From NCBI RefSeq assembly GCF_037176765.1, contig NC_090022.1, forward strand, positions 72,712,709 through 72,776,708: a stretch of 64,000 nucleotides of DNA. Direction: 5' to 3'. The position numbers were made by a program, and so were the translations under genes. Below, one piece after another: positions 1 through 13,130 of this stretch. The notes under the pieces were generated by a model that saw only the letters and a program-made list of their open reading frames with translations, did not search any database and was not told the DNA's origin. The number at the start of each line of letters is the position of its first letter. The stretch's first letter is position 1. The stretch is from Anolis sagrei. Lineage: Eukaryota; Chordata; Lepidosauria; Squamata; Anolidae.

Positions 1-598
1 GGCATTGGAGCTCTTCGGCTGAGAATCCTGAATATCCTTATGTGAAAATCCTGCGATATCATAGAAAGGAACCATGACAGTTAAAGTGGAATCATATGCC
101 CATAATTATGTAGTGTGAAATGGCCCATATAAAGAGGTCCTACACAAAGTAGGCAGACTGCAATGCCCTGCCTATAGTTTCATGTTATCCCACCCACTAG
201 CAGCTCTCAAGCTCTGAAAGGGTCTGCTGCTTACCAACAGGAAGGGGAGAAAGGGTGGTGGAAATTTAGATGATGAAGCAGCAAAGCTGTGGTCACAAAT
301 GAAAGTCCACCTTCCTTTTTTCTTCCCCTTGGAACATTCTCCAAATTGCCTCCCCTACCACCCAGTATACAGGAGCAACCCCTCCTGAGAATTCAGATGT
401 TGGAGGATGTTTGGGGGAAGCAAAAAATCTGGAAAATTGTCATGATGTTCAAAACAGGAAACACACCATAAATATTACTTAACATTTAAAATGTCAAAAT
501 CATATTGAATTCTTTAGCCTAGTTATTTTAAATCACTTTTCTTCAAATGCTCTCTCATGTTTTATTTTATTGGGCCATATTTTCTTAACAACGCAAAG
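1..598 (+). other. CACNA2D2: CACNA2D2 intron (upstream of penultimate exon)
   Basis: No exon recognised. The stretch precedes the acceptor of the exon starting near 599 and is AT-rich, non-repetitive intron sequence as far as can be read. Short open frames here have no family resemblance. Confidence 0.6.
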
Positions 599-1327
599 CT
601 CCGCCGGGAGATCGCAATCAATGTGAGCTAGTAGAAAGGCCACGATATCGAAAAGGTCCCCACGTCTGTTTTGACTACAATGCAACAGTAAGTAGAAGAC
701 ACTCCTGGATACAAGGAGTGCAACGATGCCCCTGAAATGGGCTTATTGGGGGGGGGGGGGTGACCTCTGGCTATTTAACAACAAGGGTTGAAAGAGCAGG
801 ATAGGGTCTCCCTCATCAATCAGAAAGTATTGATATGGAGTTGATCTATCTTCACACTTCAAATGGCAGCTCAACACAAGTCTAAAAACTTATCTACTCA
901 TGAGGCAATTCTCCGGCCAACAAGTAGAAGTAGCATTTGTACTGGAAGATAATGTTCTCTGCAACATCTGTTCCAAAAAAACTGGCCTTTGTTGAATCAT
1001 TCACATTCTGGTAACAAAACCTGGAATACACCAAGCTAGGGAATACCTCAGTGAGGTGGTGCAACTTTTATCAACTTTTCCCAGGTGCAGCTAATCTATC
1101 TCTCTTTTTAATCTTCTGTTCCCTGTTTTTTTTTTAAAAAAGTTTCCTTTCCTGCCTCTAAACAAACAATAAACAATAAGTTCATTCCAGAGTCTTAGAT
1201 GTAATACTACATGAATCAGACAAGACTAATTCATAAAACAGAGTGTTGTCCTTGCAAAAGGAATGGCTACAAGAGGCACCATAACTAATCCCAGACTATG
1301 TGCATAGAAAGTCTCTCTCACAAGCGT

Positions 1328-1366
<39 letters not shown>

Positions 1367-1501
1367 CCATAGGAAGACACCTCAGACTGTGGCAGAGGAT
1401 CCTCCTTCAGGCCGTCCTTGAGTGTCTTGTTATCTCTGCAGCTGCTCCTCCTCTACTTGACTGCCAGTTGCCATCCACTGCCCTTGGCATCTTGCCTTTG
1501 A
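599..1501 (+). CDS. CACNA2D2: Voltage-gated calcium channel alpha2/delta-2 subunit, last two coding exons (5' part outside window)
   Basis: Two exons encode the C-terminal end of an alpha2delta subunit, an extracellular, GPI-anchored partner that traffics and modulates Cav1/Cav2 channels. Exon 1 is about 599-687 (acceptor AG at 597-598, donor GTAAGT at 688). It reads [17 protein letters not shown] then FDYNAT, the Cys-bearing motif of the family C-terminus. Exon 2 is 1373-1501 (acceptor after TTTCCATAG). It starts [11 protein letters not shown], followed by a Leu-rich hydrophobic tail (SLQLLLLYL) typical of a GPI-attachment signal, and stops with TGA at 1499-1501. The two exons join in phase 0. 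Synteny with TMEM115 supports CACNA2D2 over its paralogues. The exact start of exon 1 is uncertain because the acceptor has a weak pyrimidine tract. The bulk of the gene (VWA and Cache domains) lies to the left of the window. Confidence 0.9.
748..760. repeat. Poly-G run (13 G)
   Basis: Uninterrupted G tract inside the last CACNA2D2 intron, 60 bases after the donor. Confidence 0.9.
1329..1372 (+). repeat. (CT)n microsatellite forming the polypyrimidine tract of the last CACNA2D2 exon
   Basis: An almost pure CT dinucleotide run followed by GTTTCCATAG, directly before the exon at 1373. The repeat serves as the pyrimidine tract of a coding-exon acceptor. Confidence 0.9.
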
Positions 1502-3310
1502 AACATCCATTTAGTCTAGCCCATCCATTTTTGTTTATGCGCCATCTCCATCCCCTCCAGACTTGCCAGAGGAGGGCAACTGCCTACTCTCATCAGCTCT
1601 GGCCACACCTTGGCACACCCTCATGAGGACCGTCTCGTTCTTCACTCAGAAGTCCAGAAGCTATGCTCATTGTTTGTTTCTCGTTTTCCTCCATCCTCTC
1701 CTTGCCCTTGCACAGCAGGTTGTGCAAACACAAGAGCTCTGAGCAAGACTTGGGGAAGCACGACCCATCGTGGCCCGCTCCACCTCGTGAACATCCTTGG
1801 GCTTTTATTCATTGCTCCTCTTCTCACCCATTGAGCTGTTGGCCAAATACCAAGAACAGTGGCCTCATGCCGTTTCCCACCCCACCCCCATTGAATCTGT
1901 GGAATTCTGGGAGACCTTTGTCAGTTTCATCAGGAGAGTTCTCATGATTTTCTTGTTGTTAAAAAAAAGTATTCATTCAACAATGCTGACAGATTACTAT
2001 TCTGTTTGAAACAATTTACCTTCCCATCCTAAACATGCAAAGCAGTGCCGGCAACAACAACGATGAAAAATTATAATAGAAAAGAAAAATATTCTTGCCA
2101 AATTGATTCTTTAGTCTAGTTAACTTTTCAGCCAAATCCAGTGGCTTCTCAAACTCAAAGTAATCCTAGGATGTCACCGCAGCATTTCCATCCCACCCAA
2201 TACACTCTGTGCTTTCTGAGGCCTTCATTGCTGAGTCTCTCATCAGTTAGATCCCATCTCAAATCAATTTTTCAATTATTATTTTTAGCCTGAAAATTTT
2301 AATCTAAATCTTTCTAAAAACATCTAATTTTCAAGCATTTTAGACAGATAAATTATGGTATTTATTGTCAGCAACAAAAACACAAAGAAAAAAGTTTTGA
2401 CTTGAATTTTATGGTCAGTATTATTTATTTAAACTCCAAACTAAGAGGAGATGGAAAGCAAGGAAAAATATGTGGGCACATCATTCTAAGGACCCATACA
2501 TGGTTGGCAGGTACAGTAGCTCTCACTGTCTTGGGCAAAATGAACAGCAAGATAGTCTCAGTCTAGTGGGCAACAAAAACAGCCCAAACTCAGTAGTCCC
2601 TGACTTCAATCATTTATTTTGCCTGTCCCAATCCTTAATGGATCCAGATATGTCTGAGTCAGTCAAGAAAACAAGACCTAATATTCTCATTCCCAAATCC
2701 CTGGAAAGACTACACGATGAACTTTTTACAGCATCCTACCTTTGAGATTGGCCAATGGTGGAGTTGACTAAACAAAAAGGACCTCCTTCCTAGTTTACAG
2801 TGTCTCATTTTTAGTAAAAGATATTCTACACCATACTGGCAACAGCACTCTGTGCCAAACCAAACAAGGAAGGTGATAGCCAAAGCTTTTCTTCCTCGAT
2901 GTTATACAGAAACTGAACTGTATGCTTATAGTGCCCTCCATCTATCCAGTCTTGGGATTACAGAGGTGAATAGAGCACAGCTGAGCCTCAAAAAAGCAGA
3001 TACCCTGCAGACAGCTGATTCTCTTCAGTGTCAATGCACTTTAGGAGGGAAGTATGAAGGTGTAATAATGACAGCTGTCATTCAACTGATACAGAACAGG
3101 ACACATTAAGTGGCTCTGTAGGCACACATTCCATGGTTGAAATTGTTACTGATGGCAGCAGCTGCACAACGTGTTGCAAATTTTAAAATACATCACTCCG
3201 TATCCTCAAAATGCTGCGTATTGTTTAGGACTTTCCTAGGGCAAATTGCCAGCCTTTGTGCCTACTGCTTGTGCACATACAGTAATAAACATACCTTTCT
3301 CATTTAATAT
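1502..3310 (+). other. CACNA2D2: Probable CACNA2D2 3' UTR, proximal form
   Basis: Sequence following the CACNA2D2 stop codon. It has no credible gene and no recognised transposon. A canonical AATAAA lies at 3284-3289. The extent is inferred, and a longer UTR reaching about 8.3 kb is possible. Open frames at 1610-1947, 2470-2745 and 2852-3109 show no recognisable family. Confidence 0.5.
3284..3289 (+). terminator. Candidate polyadenylation signal of CACNA2D2
   Basis: AATAAA about 1.8 kb after the CACNA2D2 stop codon. Use of the site is inferred from position only. Confidence 0.35.
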
Positions 3311-6300
3311 GAACTGAGAGGCTTAGTCACAAGACAGTTCTAAAATCTCTTCAGCTAATTGTCCCCTGTCCTCCAGTGCATTGCCTCTGCGCCTGGGAGT
3401 AGCCAGCAAAGTTGGAAGGAGCTTCCCTTTTTCCTGTTTCTTTTGATGTGAGAGCTGCTGTTGGAAATTCACATCGGGGCAATGTGAAGAACTGCAGCAA
3501 TGCGCGCTAGTAGTTTGACACAGTTTCATCAATGGGAAGCAGTTAATTGCTGCATCTGTAACTATGATGATCTTTTGCTGCAGCACAATGTGATGTGGTA
3601 CAGCGTACAGTAGCATGAAATGTGCACAATAGTGCACTTCATTTTGACCTCACATGCTCATTTTCTCAACCAAAAGCCTTTTCCGGTGAACTGATCCCTG
3701 ACACACAACCTTTCATGCGTGCTATGAATTTCAATTGCATTTATTACCAAGAAATACAGAAAGCAAAGATGTCAATTGCATCGATCTGTATTTTTCTGAG
3801 CAAAGAAAGCGACCAAATTCATGAACTAATTTTATGAACCATAGTGTGTCTGTGGGAAATTTCTGTGATCCTGGCTGGGTGTTTCAGTACTAAACCAAAT
3901 GTATGGGGAAAGCGTCCAGCAAGGAATGAGCTGTACCTGCATCATTCTACACTGACATCACAACTTGTGTGTGACACGGACTCTGGCACTTGTATTGGCT
4001 CCACAACTGTTTCATTGCAAGACAAAAGGGTATCAACACATTTGGTCCATCTTGCAAAGGTTCGGTGGGTTCAAAATCGTACCAAAGCATGCAGTGTAGA
4101 CTATCTTCAAAGATGTTACCTGCGGTCCTGGTCTAGTACAGCTTGAATTGTGAAAACAGGTCACTACTCTACTAAATATACTAGTGTGGTGCAATTACGT
4201 AGTACATGTCTTGTGCAAAAAAAAATCAAGAGCTGGAAGAAGACCTTTGGAGAACATATTGTGGTGCATTTTCTTCCTTTCCAATGATACTTGTTCTTGA
4301 GACCTGGGAAAAACTGGTTTCTTTTAAAAAGCAGCTCCACTGTTAACTCCTCTGTCCACATGGCCCAAGATTTAACTGCCAATTGAATGTCATTTGTTTC
4401 AAATCGGGGACTAAAAGGGTCTTGCCACCCAAGTCTTTCACCAGCTGGTACATCTGATGCTAAGAGTAATTGTATTGCTTCATTGGTCTTGTACAGGTTT
4501 TTAGAAGAGTAAAGTGGGATGTTCTAAACAACTCTAACTTCGACATAACAGTAGAATACAGTACTGGTATTTCTAGAATATATTCCCAGTACTGATCAGT
4601 TACACTGGTTGTAGAGACACTTCCAGTATCTCACTGGTCAATGCCAAACCGTGCCAAATTGTGTGATTGTTTTGTGATGTGGGCAACTGTCTGTGGTGTG
4701 CTTGGCTGAAATTATCCCCAGTTCATTCCAATTCAGTCTGACTAAAACCATGGCCTCTTTTATGCCACTTGTTCTGTGACTCCATTTGGCTAGTGTGCTG
4801 GACCAGCAATATATCCATATGGTATACCTGCTTAATAGCTGATATTGAGAAGTGGAGAAAACCCAGGCAAAAAGAATTATCTGCTTACCAGGAGATGGCA
4901 GAAGTTTTGGAGTACTTGTCTTCTCTACCGAGAGAGTTCATTTTATATAAAGGCTTTTCCCAACTTCTTGTGTGCCTTGCCAGACAGGCAACAGAGATGC
5001 TTGTTTCTTGATCAGAAATTAGACTACTTGTTGTTGGTATTTTATATCACACAATCATTCAAGATGAAATAGCCATTGTAATCAAATTATTAGTATTTCA
5101 CTTTTAATAATAAATTTTGTTACCCTCCTCTTCTCGTGGCTCGAGGTGAGGTACAATACAGTTAAATGGACCAGATAAAACACAATGCCATTAATATATA
5201 TATATATTAAAATACGTACTACAAAGATTAAAACATGATACTAATAGAATGTACATTTAAAATTAATAGTTTAAAATTGATTGAGTAGGCCTGCCAGAAG
5301 AGAAAGATCTTTAATTTTCATTTAGCTGTCAAATCTCTTCTGGCAGGTCATTCTAGTCATGGGGCAGCTGATAAAAACTCCCAGCCTCTGGAAAGAAATA
5401 GAAATAATTACTTTCAAAGCTGATCATATCCAAGGAATTATAATTACAAATGTATAACGAGGAACCCTTTTGGTGTCGAGATGTAACACCAATAGGGTGA
5501 GGCGGGTTCATGATCAATCATGAAGGATTAAACAAAAAAGTGAGATGTTTGGCAGACATTTCTTTAAATATACATTGTTGGCAGCAATCAATTTCCATTT
5601 TATTTTTGCTGCAAAAAAGAGTACACATGCAACTTATTAGGACAAATTTGTCTTTGCTTCACACCCAGACTTCAAATCAGCTGTTTCCATTTGGTTTTTA
5701 AAAATTAACTACATCATAGACATCTACCCAGTTAAGTGTACAATTCCACAGGGTTATTTTTAATAAAGCGGAACCACTATTTTAAACGTTGGCATTACTG
5801 GTTCCAGCCAAGCATCTGCTACAACCATGTAGAACTGGTTTTTCTCTGATCCTATCACAAGAGATTTCATGATACATCAGAACAAAATGCATAAGATTGT
5901 GCTTACAAAGGGATTGAGTACTAAAATAATATACATTGGTATACATCCTTCTGCTTTCCACACCAGAGGTTATAATTGGGAGGGCAAAACTGTGTGACTG
6001 AAAATGATTATGAGAACAGTTGATGGATCACTTCTATTGGGGATGGACCAGCAGTTTTTTAACACTGCACAATACAAATTAAACTCTCTTTCAGTCTTTC
6101 TGAAAAGACAACTAGTTATGTTTAAACTTTTGCTTTGCATGTAGGTTACAGATATCACTAAATTCTTCGTAAATAGTGACATTTGTTCAGCAGAAGTTGT
6201 AGTCCATTAAAGCTCCCGAGATTGGACAGATTAATTATCTGGTAAAATGTTTCTGCATTTCCATCTAGCATAAATATCCTAATGACAGCCCCGTACTTTC

Positions 6301-7859
6301 CTGGCACTGGGTTCAGTCTCCCTTTCATTGGGGAGTGAAGGCTCCTGGACAGACAGCACTGGAGACAAGATGGAAGATCTCCAGATAGTCCCACATCAGG
6401 CAGATCACAATTTGCATTGTGGCAGATTCCTCTCTCTTAGCAGTTGTTCTGATCACACCTGGACTTCAAAGGGAATTCAACCTCTGCAATTCTGAGTCAA
6501 GAAATCAGTCACTACCAGAGGTTACAGAGGCCATACTGATTTCAGCTCCTGTCATCTGTGATATTTGTGGAAGTCATGTTTAGATATCCCTGATAAAGGC
6601 TGATAAAGGCTAAGGCCACAAGGGTCTGAGGTAGATGGAAGGTTCCCCTTTGCCATTAACGCACCCCTTTAGTTCAACAATAGTCCTTCATGTTTGTTTT
6701 TCACAATGATTACAAGGAAGAAACAAAGGCCTTGTTTTTCTGAGTTTCAGAGCCAAAGAGGGCAAGTATTTGGATCGTGATCTATTCCTAATATGAGACA
6801 ACAATGTCTTGTTTTTAACTGAAGTGGGTGGTTTTTTAAAAAACTGTTTTTTATTTTATTTTTGTTGGAGGGTAAGTGTTTTGTGCATGAGCTGATGGCA
6901 ATGCTGTATGTGCAGGTCTGAAGATGGAAAGCAGTACCTTGGTTATTGCCCTGCTGAGATCTTTCATGTGAATGTATAAATAAGTGTAAACGGCTGATAT
7001 AGATAACCACCAGCTGTTTCCAAACTGTTGATTAGAAATTTAAATGAGGGCTGGTAAACCCATTCCCAGCAAAGTTTGAGTTATCTCTAAGGTCACATCA
7101 ACAGTCAAAATCACCCCTGGTTTATAATTACATTCCTCCAGTCTTTCTTCCAGATAAATCCACTATAGGCAGATGGAGACAGTATTAAGGAGGAGAGATG
7201 GGGAAGGTGAAAGCACTACTTTATTTCTTTATCTCCAGAGAGTCCAGACTAGTAGAAATTGTAGCTTCGTAGATAATCATTACTGAGTCTATGGTGGTAA
7301 AAGAATGGAAAAAAAATTCCAAGCTCTTAAAATGATGAAAGGAGAGGAAGCAGAGAACCCAAACCATGAAAAATTGAAAGAGTACTAACCTAAACTGTAG
7401 GGATATCCGAAGTTAGATAAGACGTGGTATCTAGAAATTTGAACATCATACAGATTTCCAGAATTTTTGAGAGAAGCAAAGGAACTCAAGAAAGTTAAAA
7501 CTGCAAAGATCTCTAGGGAAGAAAAGGCTTGAACAATATGGAGAAGGAAGTTTGTGGCTGGAAGGAGCCAGTAAAACTTTTATGGGAATCAGTCCTAATT
7601 AAGGACAACCCCTTTCTAATAAGCCTCAGAAAAATGCCTGATGGCTTCAACAAGCCCTTCCTGTCTGCCAGCTTGATCTCAACATATGGAAAATAGTTGT
7701 AAGACATAGGTATAATTCAAACCTCCTAACAGGCCTAATCCATTTAAAACCCATTTGAACAAAAACAATTTGTGCTTTGGAAGGAGGATGGGAAAGGGAA
7801 AGTCCATAAGCCTGATATGGTCCTGGAAGTGTGACTCCGGAGCCCAGGGGGCAGGGAGG

Positions 7860-8400
7860 CAATTCATTAATAACGACAAGGTTAATTAAAGGTCATATTG
7901 CTTGTAGCTTTTTCAGTGTGTGTTTGATTATGTCTATGGGAAAACGTGCTTTGCCCAGATGGCTGGCTCTGTGTTACCAGGAGTGTGTGTAAATCTGTAG
8001 TCTAGTCAGGTGCTGCTCATTTGAGAAAAAAAAATAAAAAAGAAATATACATAACTATAAATATATATATATTATATTTTAAGTTAAAAAACAAAAAGCA
8101 AAAAGCAAAACATTGAGAAGCTGTTCTTACAGCTGCTAGGATTTTATTCCTATCATTCTTCATTTGAAAATTTTTCTTTCTGATAATTCAAACTTTTTTA
8201 TTTTTATTTTTATTTCTTTTTTTGTACAGAAGAGTTGGAAAATTTAAAAAAGACTAAAATCTTTGTAAAATATTGTGTGTGTGATTCCTTGTAAAATATT
8301 TTCAAATTGTTTATTACAGAGGATCAGTTATTAAATAATGTTCATATTTTCACTTCAAATGCAGTGGTTCTTTTACTGGTTCACAAAATGATGAAAATAG
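7860..8400 (+). other. AU-rich block, possible distal end of a long CACNA2D2 3' UTR
   Basis: Long T- and A-rich runs, repeated TTGTAAAATATT motifs, and ATTAAA/AATAAA-like hexamers near 8030 and 8331 give this block the character of a conserved 3' UTR end. It is free of recognised transposons. The assignment is inference from composition and position downstream of CACNA2D2. Confidence 0.25.
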
Positions 8401-8915
8401 GCAGATGCACCACATTCCTTTTAGTGTTCTGAGGTTTATGGCTCCTAATTTCCCATTTTCTATCCTGATGAGTGAAAAATGAAAGCAAGAAACAACGGAG
8501 CCTCAGAGCCCAAGAAATGATTTGGTTTTGATCTTAGGCTGTGGCCCATTCTCATAATGAACTGGCCTGTTTTAGCTTACTCTTTGCCCTATGTTTAATC
8601 TGAATTAGAATTTCCATTGATGCTGGCTAATTAACTCACAAAGAAAGCTCATTGCCCCCCTCTATGGCACCTAAAAAAGAAAGGTGGTCTCCAGTCCATC
8701 TATTGGGTGGGCAGGTTCTTAGACATGAGAAGGACTTACCTAGGGAATGAAGTAGAAGATATTCCCTTCTAAAGCCAATTCTATTCTTCTCCTCATTAAA
8801 TGGCTACAGGGCTCTGGGGGTGCTACATAAATGCAGCAGATCAGAAGGAAGGAAGGAAGTCAACAGACTACAAGGGTTATGGGTTCCCTTCAGGGAGAGA
8901 GGACGGAATATAAAA

Positions 8916-8918
<3 letters not shown>

Positions 8919-8948
<30 letters not shown>
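8919..8948. repeat. (ATT)n microsatellite
   Basis: About ten perfect copies of a TTA/ATT trinucleotide. Confidence 0.95.
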
Positions 8949-10095
8949 GTTATTTCTCTTCTCTGTTCCTGATTATCAAGAAATCCTAGTTCTAAAGAGT
9001 ATCAGGCTTCACTTCCTGCTATGTCTGACCACAGCGATAAAAAATATATATCCATCTTTTGGCCCTAGCCTGGGCTTTCTGATCTACAATTTAAAACACT
9101 TAAATAGCTGCCAAAGATTCAGAATAACTTAGAGGTTAATTCCTTTGATATTCCTCTTCAACCACATAAAAGTACTTTCTCACATACTGGAAACGAGTAG
9201 GTATGCACTTACACCTTTTGTTGTTTGCAGATGGCTCGCAGCACACATGTATGTGAGTAATTTGTAGCACCCACATCTTCAAAGAAGGAGTAGAAGTAGA
9301 GCATCTATCTTCCGTTCTACAAGTAGCAGGTTTAGAAAACATGACTTTACTCACCAAAGTTTGGCATACTTTTATCCTAATGTTACTGTTAAACATGGAC
9401 AGAAGAGGCTGACTCATCAGTGTTGTGTTCTATCGCAAATAGGTCTTCTGCCACTGGAATATAAGGGAAAAAAGGTAAATGAGAATTCCTTGAGACCATA
9501 GAATGGTTCTCTGTCTCCTGGATCAGAAGAATTATATGTTTTTACTTAAGATTTAGTAACCCAGTAAACCACTCTGCCAATGGCAAGATTTTCATGAGTT
9601 TAAATAGGTATAAAACAAGACCACCCACTCCAAAAAAGAACAGACTCAAATCCCAGAAATGGAAAGAGTTCAGTTCCCTCTTCTGCTTTGCCTAAAGGAT
9701 TGGATGAGTCTCAATGAGAGGGTATGCTTCTGCACCCATTATAAATTCTGCAAGTTGACTTATCTGGATGGTTATATTCTCCATTCGCATAATATGAATG
9801 CATTATAAAATGAATATGGGGCTGAATTCTTTTAAGAGACAGAGCTAAGACAGTTCACTGGTTCTGTCAGCACAAGACTCCTCGTGAGAGCAGAAAAGAA
9901 CTACTACATCAGCAAACATTCAACAGAAACTACATACAAAGGTTAGCCTTGGGCTCATATTGGAGAATTAGCAATCCTTGTCAGCCTGGCCAACAATGGC
10001 AAATCATGGCAAAGTCATTCAGCAATATATGATGATTCCCCACCATGCAGCTATCTGCGGTAAGCCAAGGTGATAAATGTGAAGTAAGGGAATAC

Positions 10096-10380
10096 TATTT
10101 ATTTGTTTATCGTGTCAGAAGCAAATTAAGGGTACAGTTGTAATGCATTTAAATACACAAGCAAAGTTTAAAACTTGGCATTATACTAAATGTCCTTGGA
10201 CCAGTAGCTGGCCACTTGGAGTGCCTCTGGTGTTGCTACAAGAAGGTCCTCCATTGTGCATTCGGCAGGGCTCAGACAGCATTGTAATAGGTGGTCTGTG
10301 GTTTGCTCTTCTAATATGAATCCACAATTATAAGTGCAATTATAAGCATCCAAAACTGAGACATCTAGCTTCATGTTAAG
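10096..10380 (-). mobile_element. Non-LTR retrotransposon (LINE) 3' end, RT C-terminal region
   Basis: On the minus strand it encodes EEQTTDHLLQCCLSPAECT and PEALQVASYW, ending in a tail with GACACGATAAACAAATAAAT. The same motifs and tail occur at 53140-54135, so both are copies of one LINE family. The Cys/His motif after the RT domain resembles I/Vingi-type LINEs; the exact clade is uncertain. The copy is 5'-truncated, as is usual for LINEs. Confidence 0.75.
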
Positions 10381-10571
10381 TGCCGCTCCTGGCTCTTATA
10401 TATTTTATGATATGTCACATTAAATTACAATTGTGCTATGATGACTAAACAACTGAGGGCAGGGAAGAGATACTAAAAGAGAACAATTTAGACTGCAGCA
10501 CACTATTTGAACACAGCAAGAGAATAGCAGGTACATAACAGTGTGTGTGTAATTGTATATATAATTATACA

Positions 10572-10572
<1 letters not shown>

Positions 10573-10625
<53 letters not shown>

Positions 10626-10626
10626 G
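10573..10626. repeat. Compound (CT)n(AT)n microsatellite with adjacent LINE-like 3' end
   Basis: CT dinucleotides pass directly into TA dinucleotides. The following bases (10627-10760, 'gcaaggtggctcacatc' then A-rich) look like a degenerate LINE 3' end in minus orientation. Confidence 0.85.
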
Positions 10627-10760
10627 CTTTTATCTCTCGATTGTGATGCAAGGTGGCTCACATCAAAAAATGTAATTTAAAATCCACAACATACAAATAT
10701 TAAAATAGGATTAAACATACAAATCAATTAAAATTACACAAAACATTTAAAAACTATTAA

Positions 10761-12769
10761 AATAATATAATGCTGTACAGCACCCCCTGGGTCACTCTTC
10801 AAACTTTGTTCTTTGAAATATAATGGTGTCCTTGGTGGTTAGGTGCTGAACTGAAGAAGAATATGCTGCATTAAAGGACACAGAAAGCCTATGATGATCC
10901 ACATACATTCTTGTCACTATCCACCTTTGTCTTCTCGGATTTATGTTGCTACACATGTGCAAAGTGATCTGAACATCCACACAACTCACACAACAGCAAC
11001 ATTACATTCTGTAAATACAAAACATATTAAATTTGCCCTAACTATTTCTTTTTCTTGTGTAAAAAGATAATAACTCTCAACTGAAGGACTCTTGGCACAG
11101 ACAAGATATAAGTAAGGGCTCCACTAGTTTCTAATCTACAATATTCCAATTAATTCAGTACTTGAGGAAAGGATTTCAAATCAGCAAAGAATTATCCAGT
11201 TTGTACTTTAGCTTTTCACATGGCACCATTATGTTTCAGCAAAAGAAAAGTGTCTTGTGGCAGATTTATTGTGGCATAAGCTTTGCTTTTGTAGATGAGT
11301 GACTCCACAAAAGTTTATGCCACAATGAGCCTGTTTGTCGTTAAAGATGAGTTGATTTCTTTTGACATCACATGTTCCACTATGTGTTTGCAGGAGCTGT
11401 AGAACAAAGCCATGAATCGTTTTTGCTAAAACAGTTATTGGTCAGGCTTTGACTGGAAAAATAAACAGCAGATGTCACATTTTGCGTGCACACACCTTTG
11501 TATTCTCCAAGAGGAAAGAATCAGAATTTTCAATTTCTTCTTAACAAACACATTCACAAATTTAGCTACTCCATCTTATACAATCATATTGTCTATCTTG
11601 CATATTAACCGAATCCCTGGAAGAAGGCAGAGTATAAATTCAATAAATAAATATATTAAGAGTAATACATGTTTACAATGAAAAATTACTTCATCTGGAG
11701 TGGAAGACATATTTGTATCTAGAGGCGTCTTGTTATCTTGTGGTGTGTATCTGGTTAATGACATACACAGAAGTAAGTTGTACTATGCCTGAGTGCTTTT
11801 TTAACAATGCACAACTCTTATTCAGCTAATGATGGTATAAATGCAGCTGTACAAGTGGGAGTTCTGCCTATGTGCCAGCACATTAAGATACACCCTGCAA
11901 TGTGTGGCTGTCCCTTGTCTTAATATACTGAATGCTCCAATTAGACAGTGGGTTGTCAGCTATGTGCATTGACCAGTGACCCACATGTGAGGCACTAACT
12001 TGGCATTCAGTATAAGAAAAGGTTGCATAACTATATCTGCAACAGTATATGGGCTCAGTCAGAGAATATTTATGAAATGCGCATATGGCAGAACTACATT
12101 ACATAATGCAACCACAGACTTCACAGCCTCTGCTTATATCATTACACTAATTTGAAAGGAGAGAATTAGAGATTACATTAACTTTCCTCCTTCTAATTAT
12201 TCGCTGCAACTTGCCCGTTTTCCCCCAGCCTTCTTAGACCATGCATATAACCATAACTAAAATCTGGGGCTCATTCACACTACAGAATTACAATGTTATG
12301 ATTTTACTTTAACTGTCCAATCTCCATGTCATTGAATTCTGATGTCTGTAGTCTGGTGAGGCAAAAGGAGCTATACTATTTAGCCTAGGGAAAGTATGGT
12401 CCTGATTTCCTCTTGGACTCATTTATTAGTCTTGGGAGCAATCCAATGATATCCACAGAACTCTCCTCCAGCACATTTCAGAGGAGTTGATTACTTCTAA
12501 TCATCTTCCTTCACTGTCCAGCTTTCACAACCATGTATAGAAATGTGGGATATGATACAGTGGAAAATCCTAATTTTAGTATTCATTGATATATAAACAC
12601 TTCTGGACCTCATCACAGCTATCTTTCCAAATCATAATCTTCCTCTGATTTTTTGCTGCAGTCTGCACTCTGATTAATGATAATAATAATAAGGGATGGG
12701 AAATCTTGATCTATTACAATGTCTTCCTCATATAATTTGGGCGTCAGTCCTACAAGAAAAGCAAAGCAA
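10761..12769. other. Intergenic, no gene seen
   Basis: AT-rich sequence with short open frames on both strands, none recognisable. A fragment near 12270-12310 resembles the first arm of the 'catctacactgtagaatta' palindromic element seen elsewhere in the window. Confidence 0.4.
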
Positions 12770-13087
12770 AAGGTAAAGGTTTCCCCTTGACATGAAGTCT
12801 AGTCATGTCTGACTCTGGGGGTGGTGCTCATCTCCATTTCTAAGCTGAAGAGCCAGCGTTGTCCGCAGATGTCTCTAAGGTCATGTGGCCGGCATAACTG
12901 CATGGAGCGTCATCACCTTCCCGCTGAAGCGGTACCTATTGATCTACTCACATTTGCATGTTTTCGAACTGGTAGATTGGCAAAATCTGGGGCTAACAGC
13001 AGGAGCGGACCTCGCTCCCAGGATTTGAACCGTCAACCTTTCGGTCAGCAAGTTCAGCAGCTCAGTGGTTTAACTCACTGCGCCACC
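12770..13087 (-). mobile_element. Sauria-type tRNA-derived SINE, nearly full length
   Basis: Reading the minus strand from 13087, there is a tRNA-like head with an A box (GTGGCGCAGTGAGTTAAACC) and a B-box region (GGTTCAAATCC), a central domain, and a tail ending AGGGGAAACCTTTACC. A second partial copy lies at 39057-39320. The family assignment comes from memory of the squamate Sauria SINE and was not searched. Confidence 0.8.
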
Positions 13088-13130
13088 AAAAAGCAAAGTA
13101 GATATTATTATTACTATTATTTAAACATAT

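Larger units (their letters stand above)
3311..10090. other. Intergenic or extended 3' UTR, mostly unique AT-rich sequence
   Basis: No gene is supported. Around 5120-5280 there is a degenerate LINE-like 3' end in minus orientation (ctcgaggtgaggtacaatacag) with a TA run. An (ATT)n tract lies at 8919-8948. The AU-rich block 7860-8400 resembles the end of a long 3' UTR and is listed separately. The open frames in 3323-9417 have no homology I recognise. Confidence 0.5.

Noticed and set aside
2852-4146. Open frames of 71-104 aa (2852-3109, 3323-3637, 3622-3837, 3844-4146) as small proteins
   Set aside because: No start context, splice pattern or family motif; lengths fit chance in the sequence after CACNA2D2.
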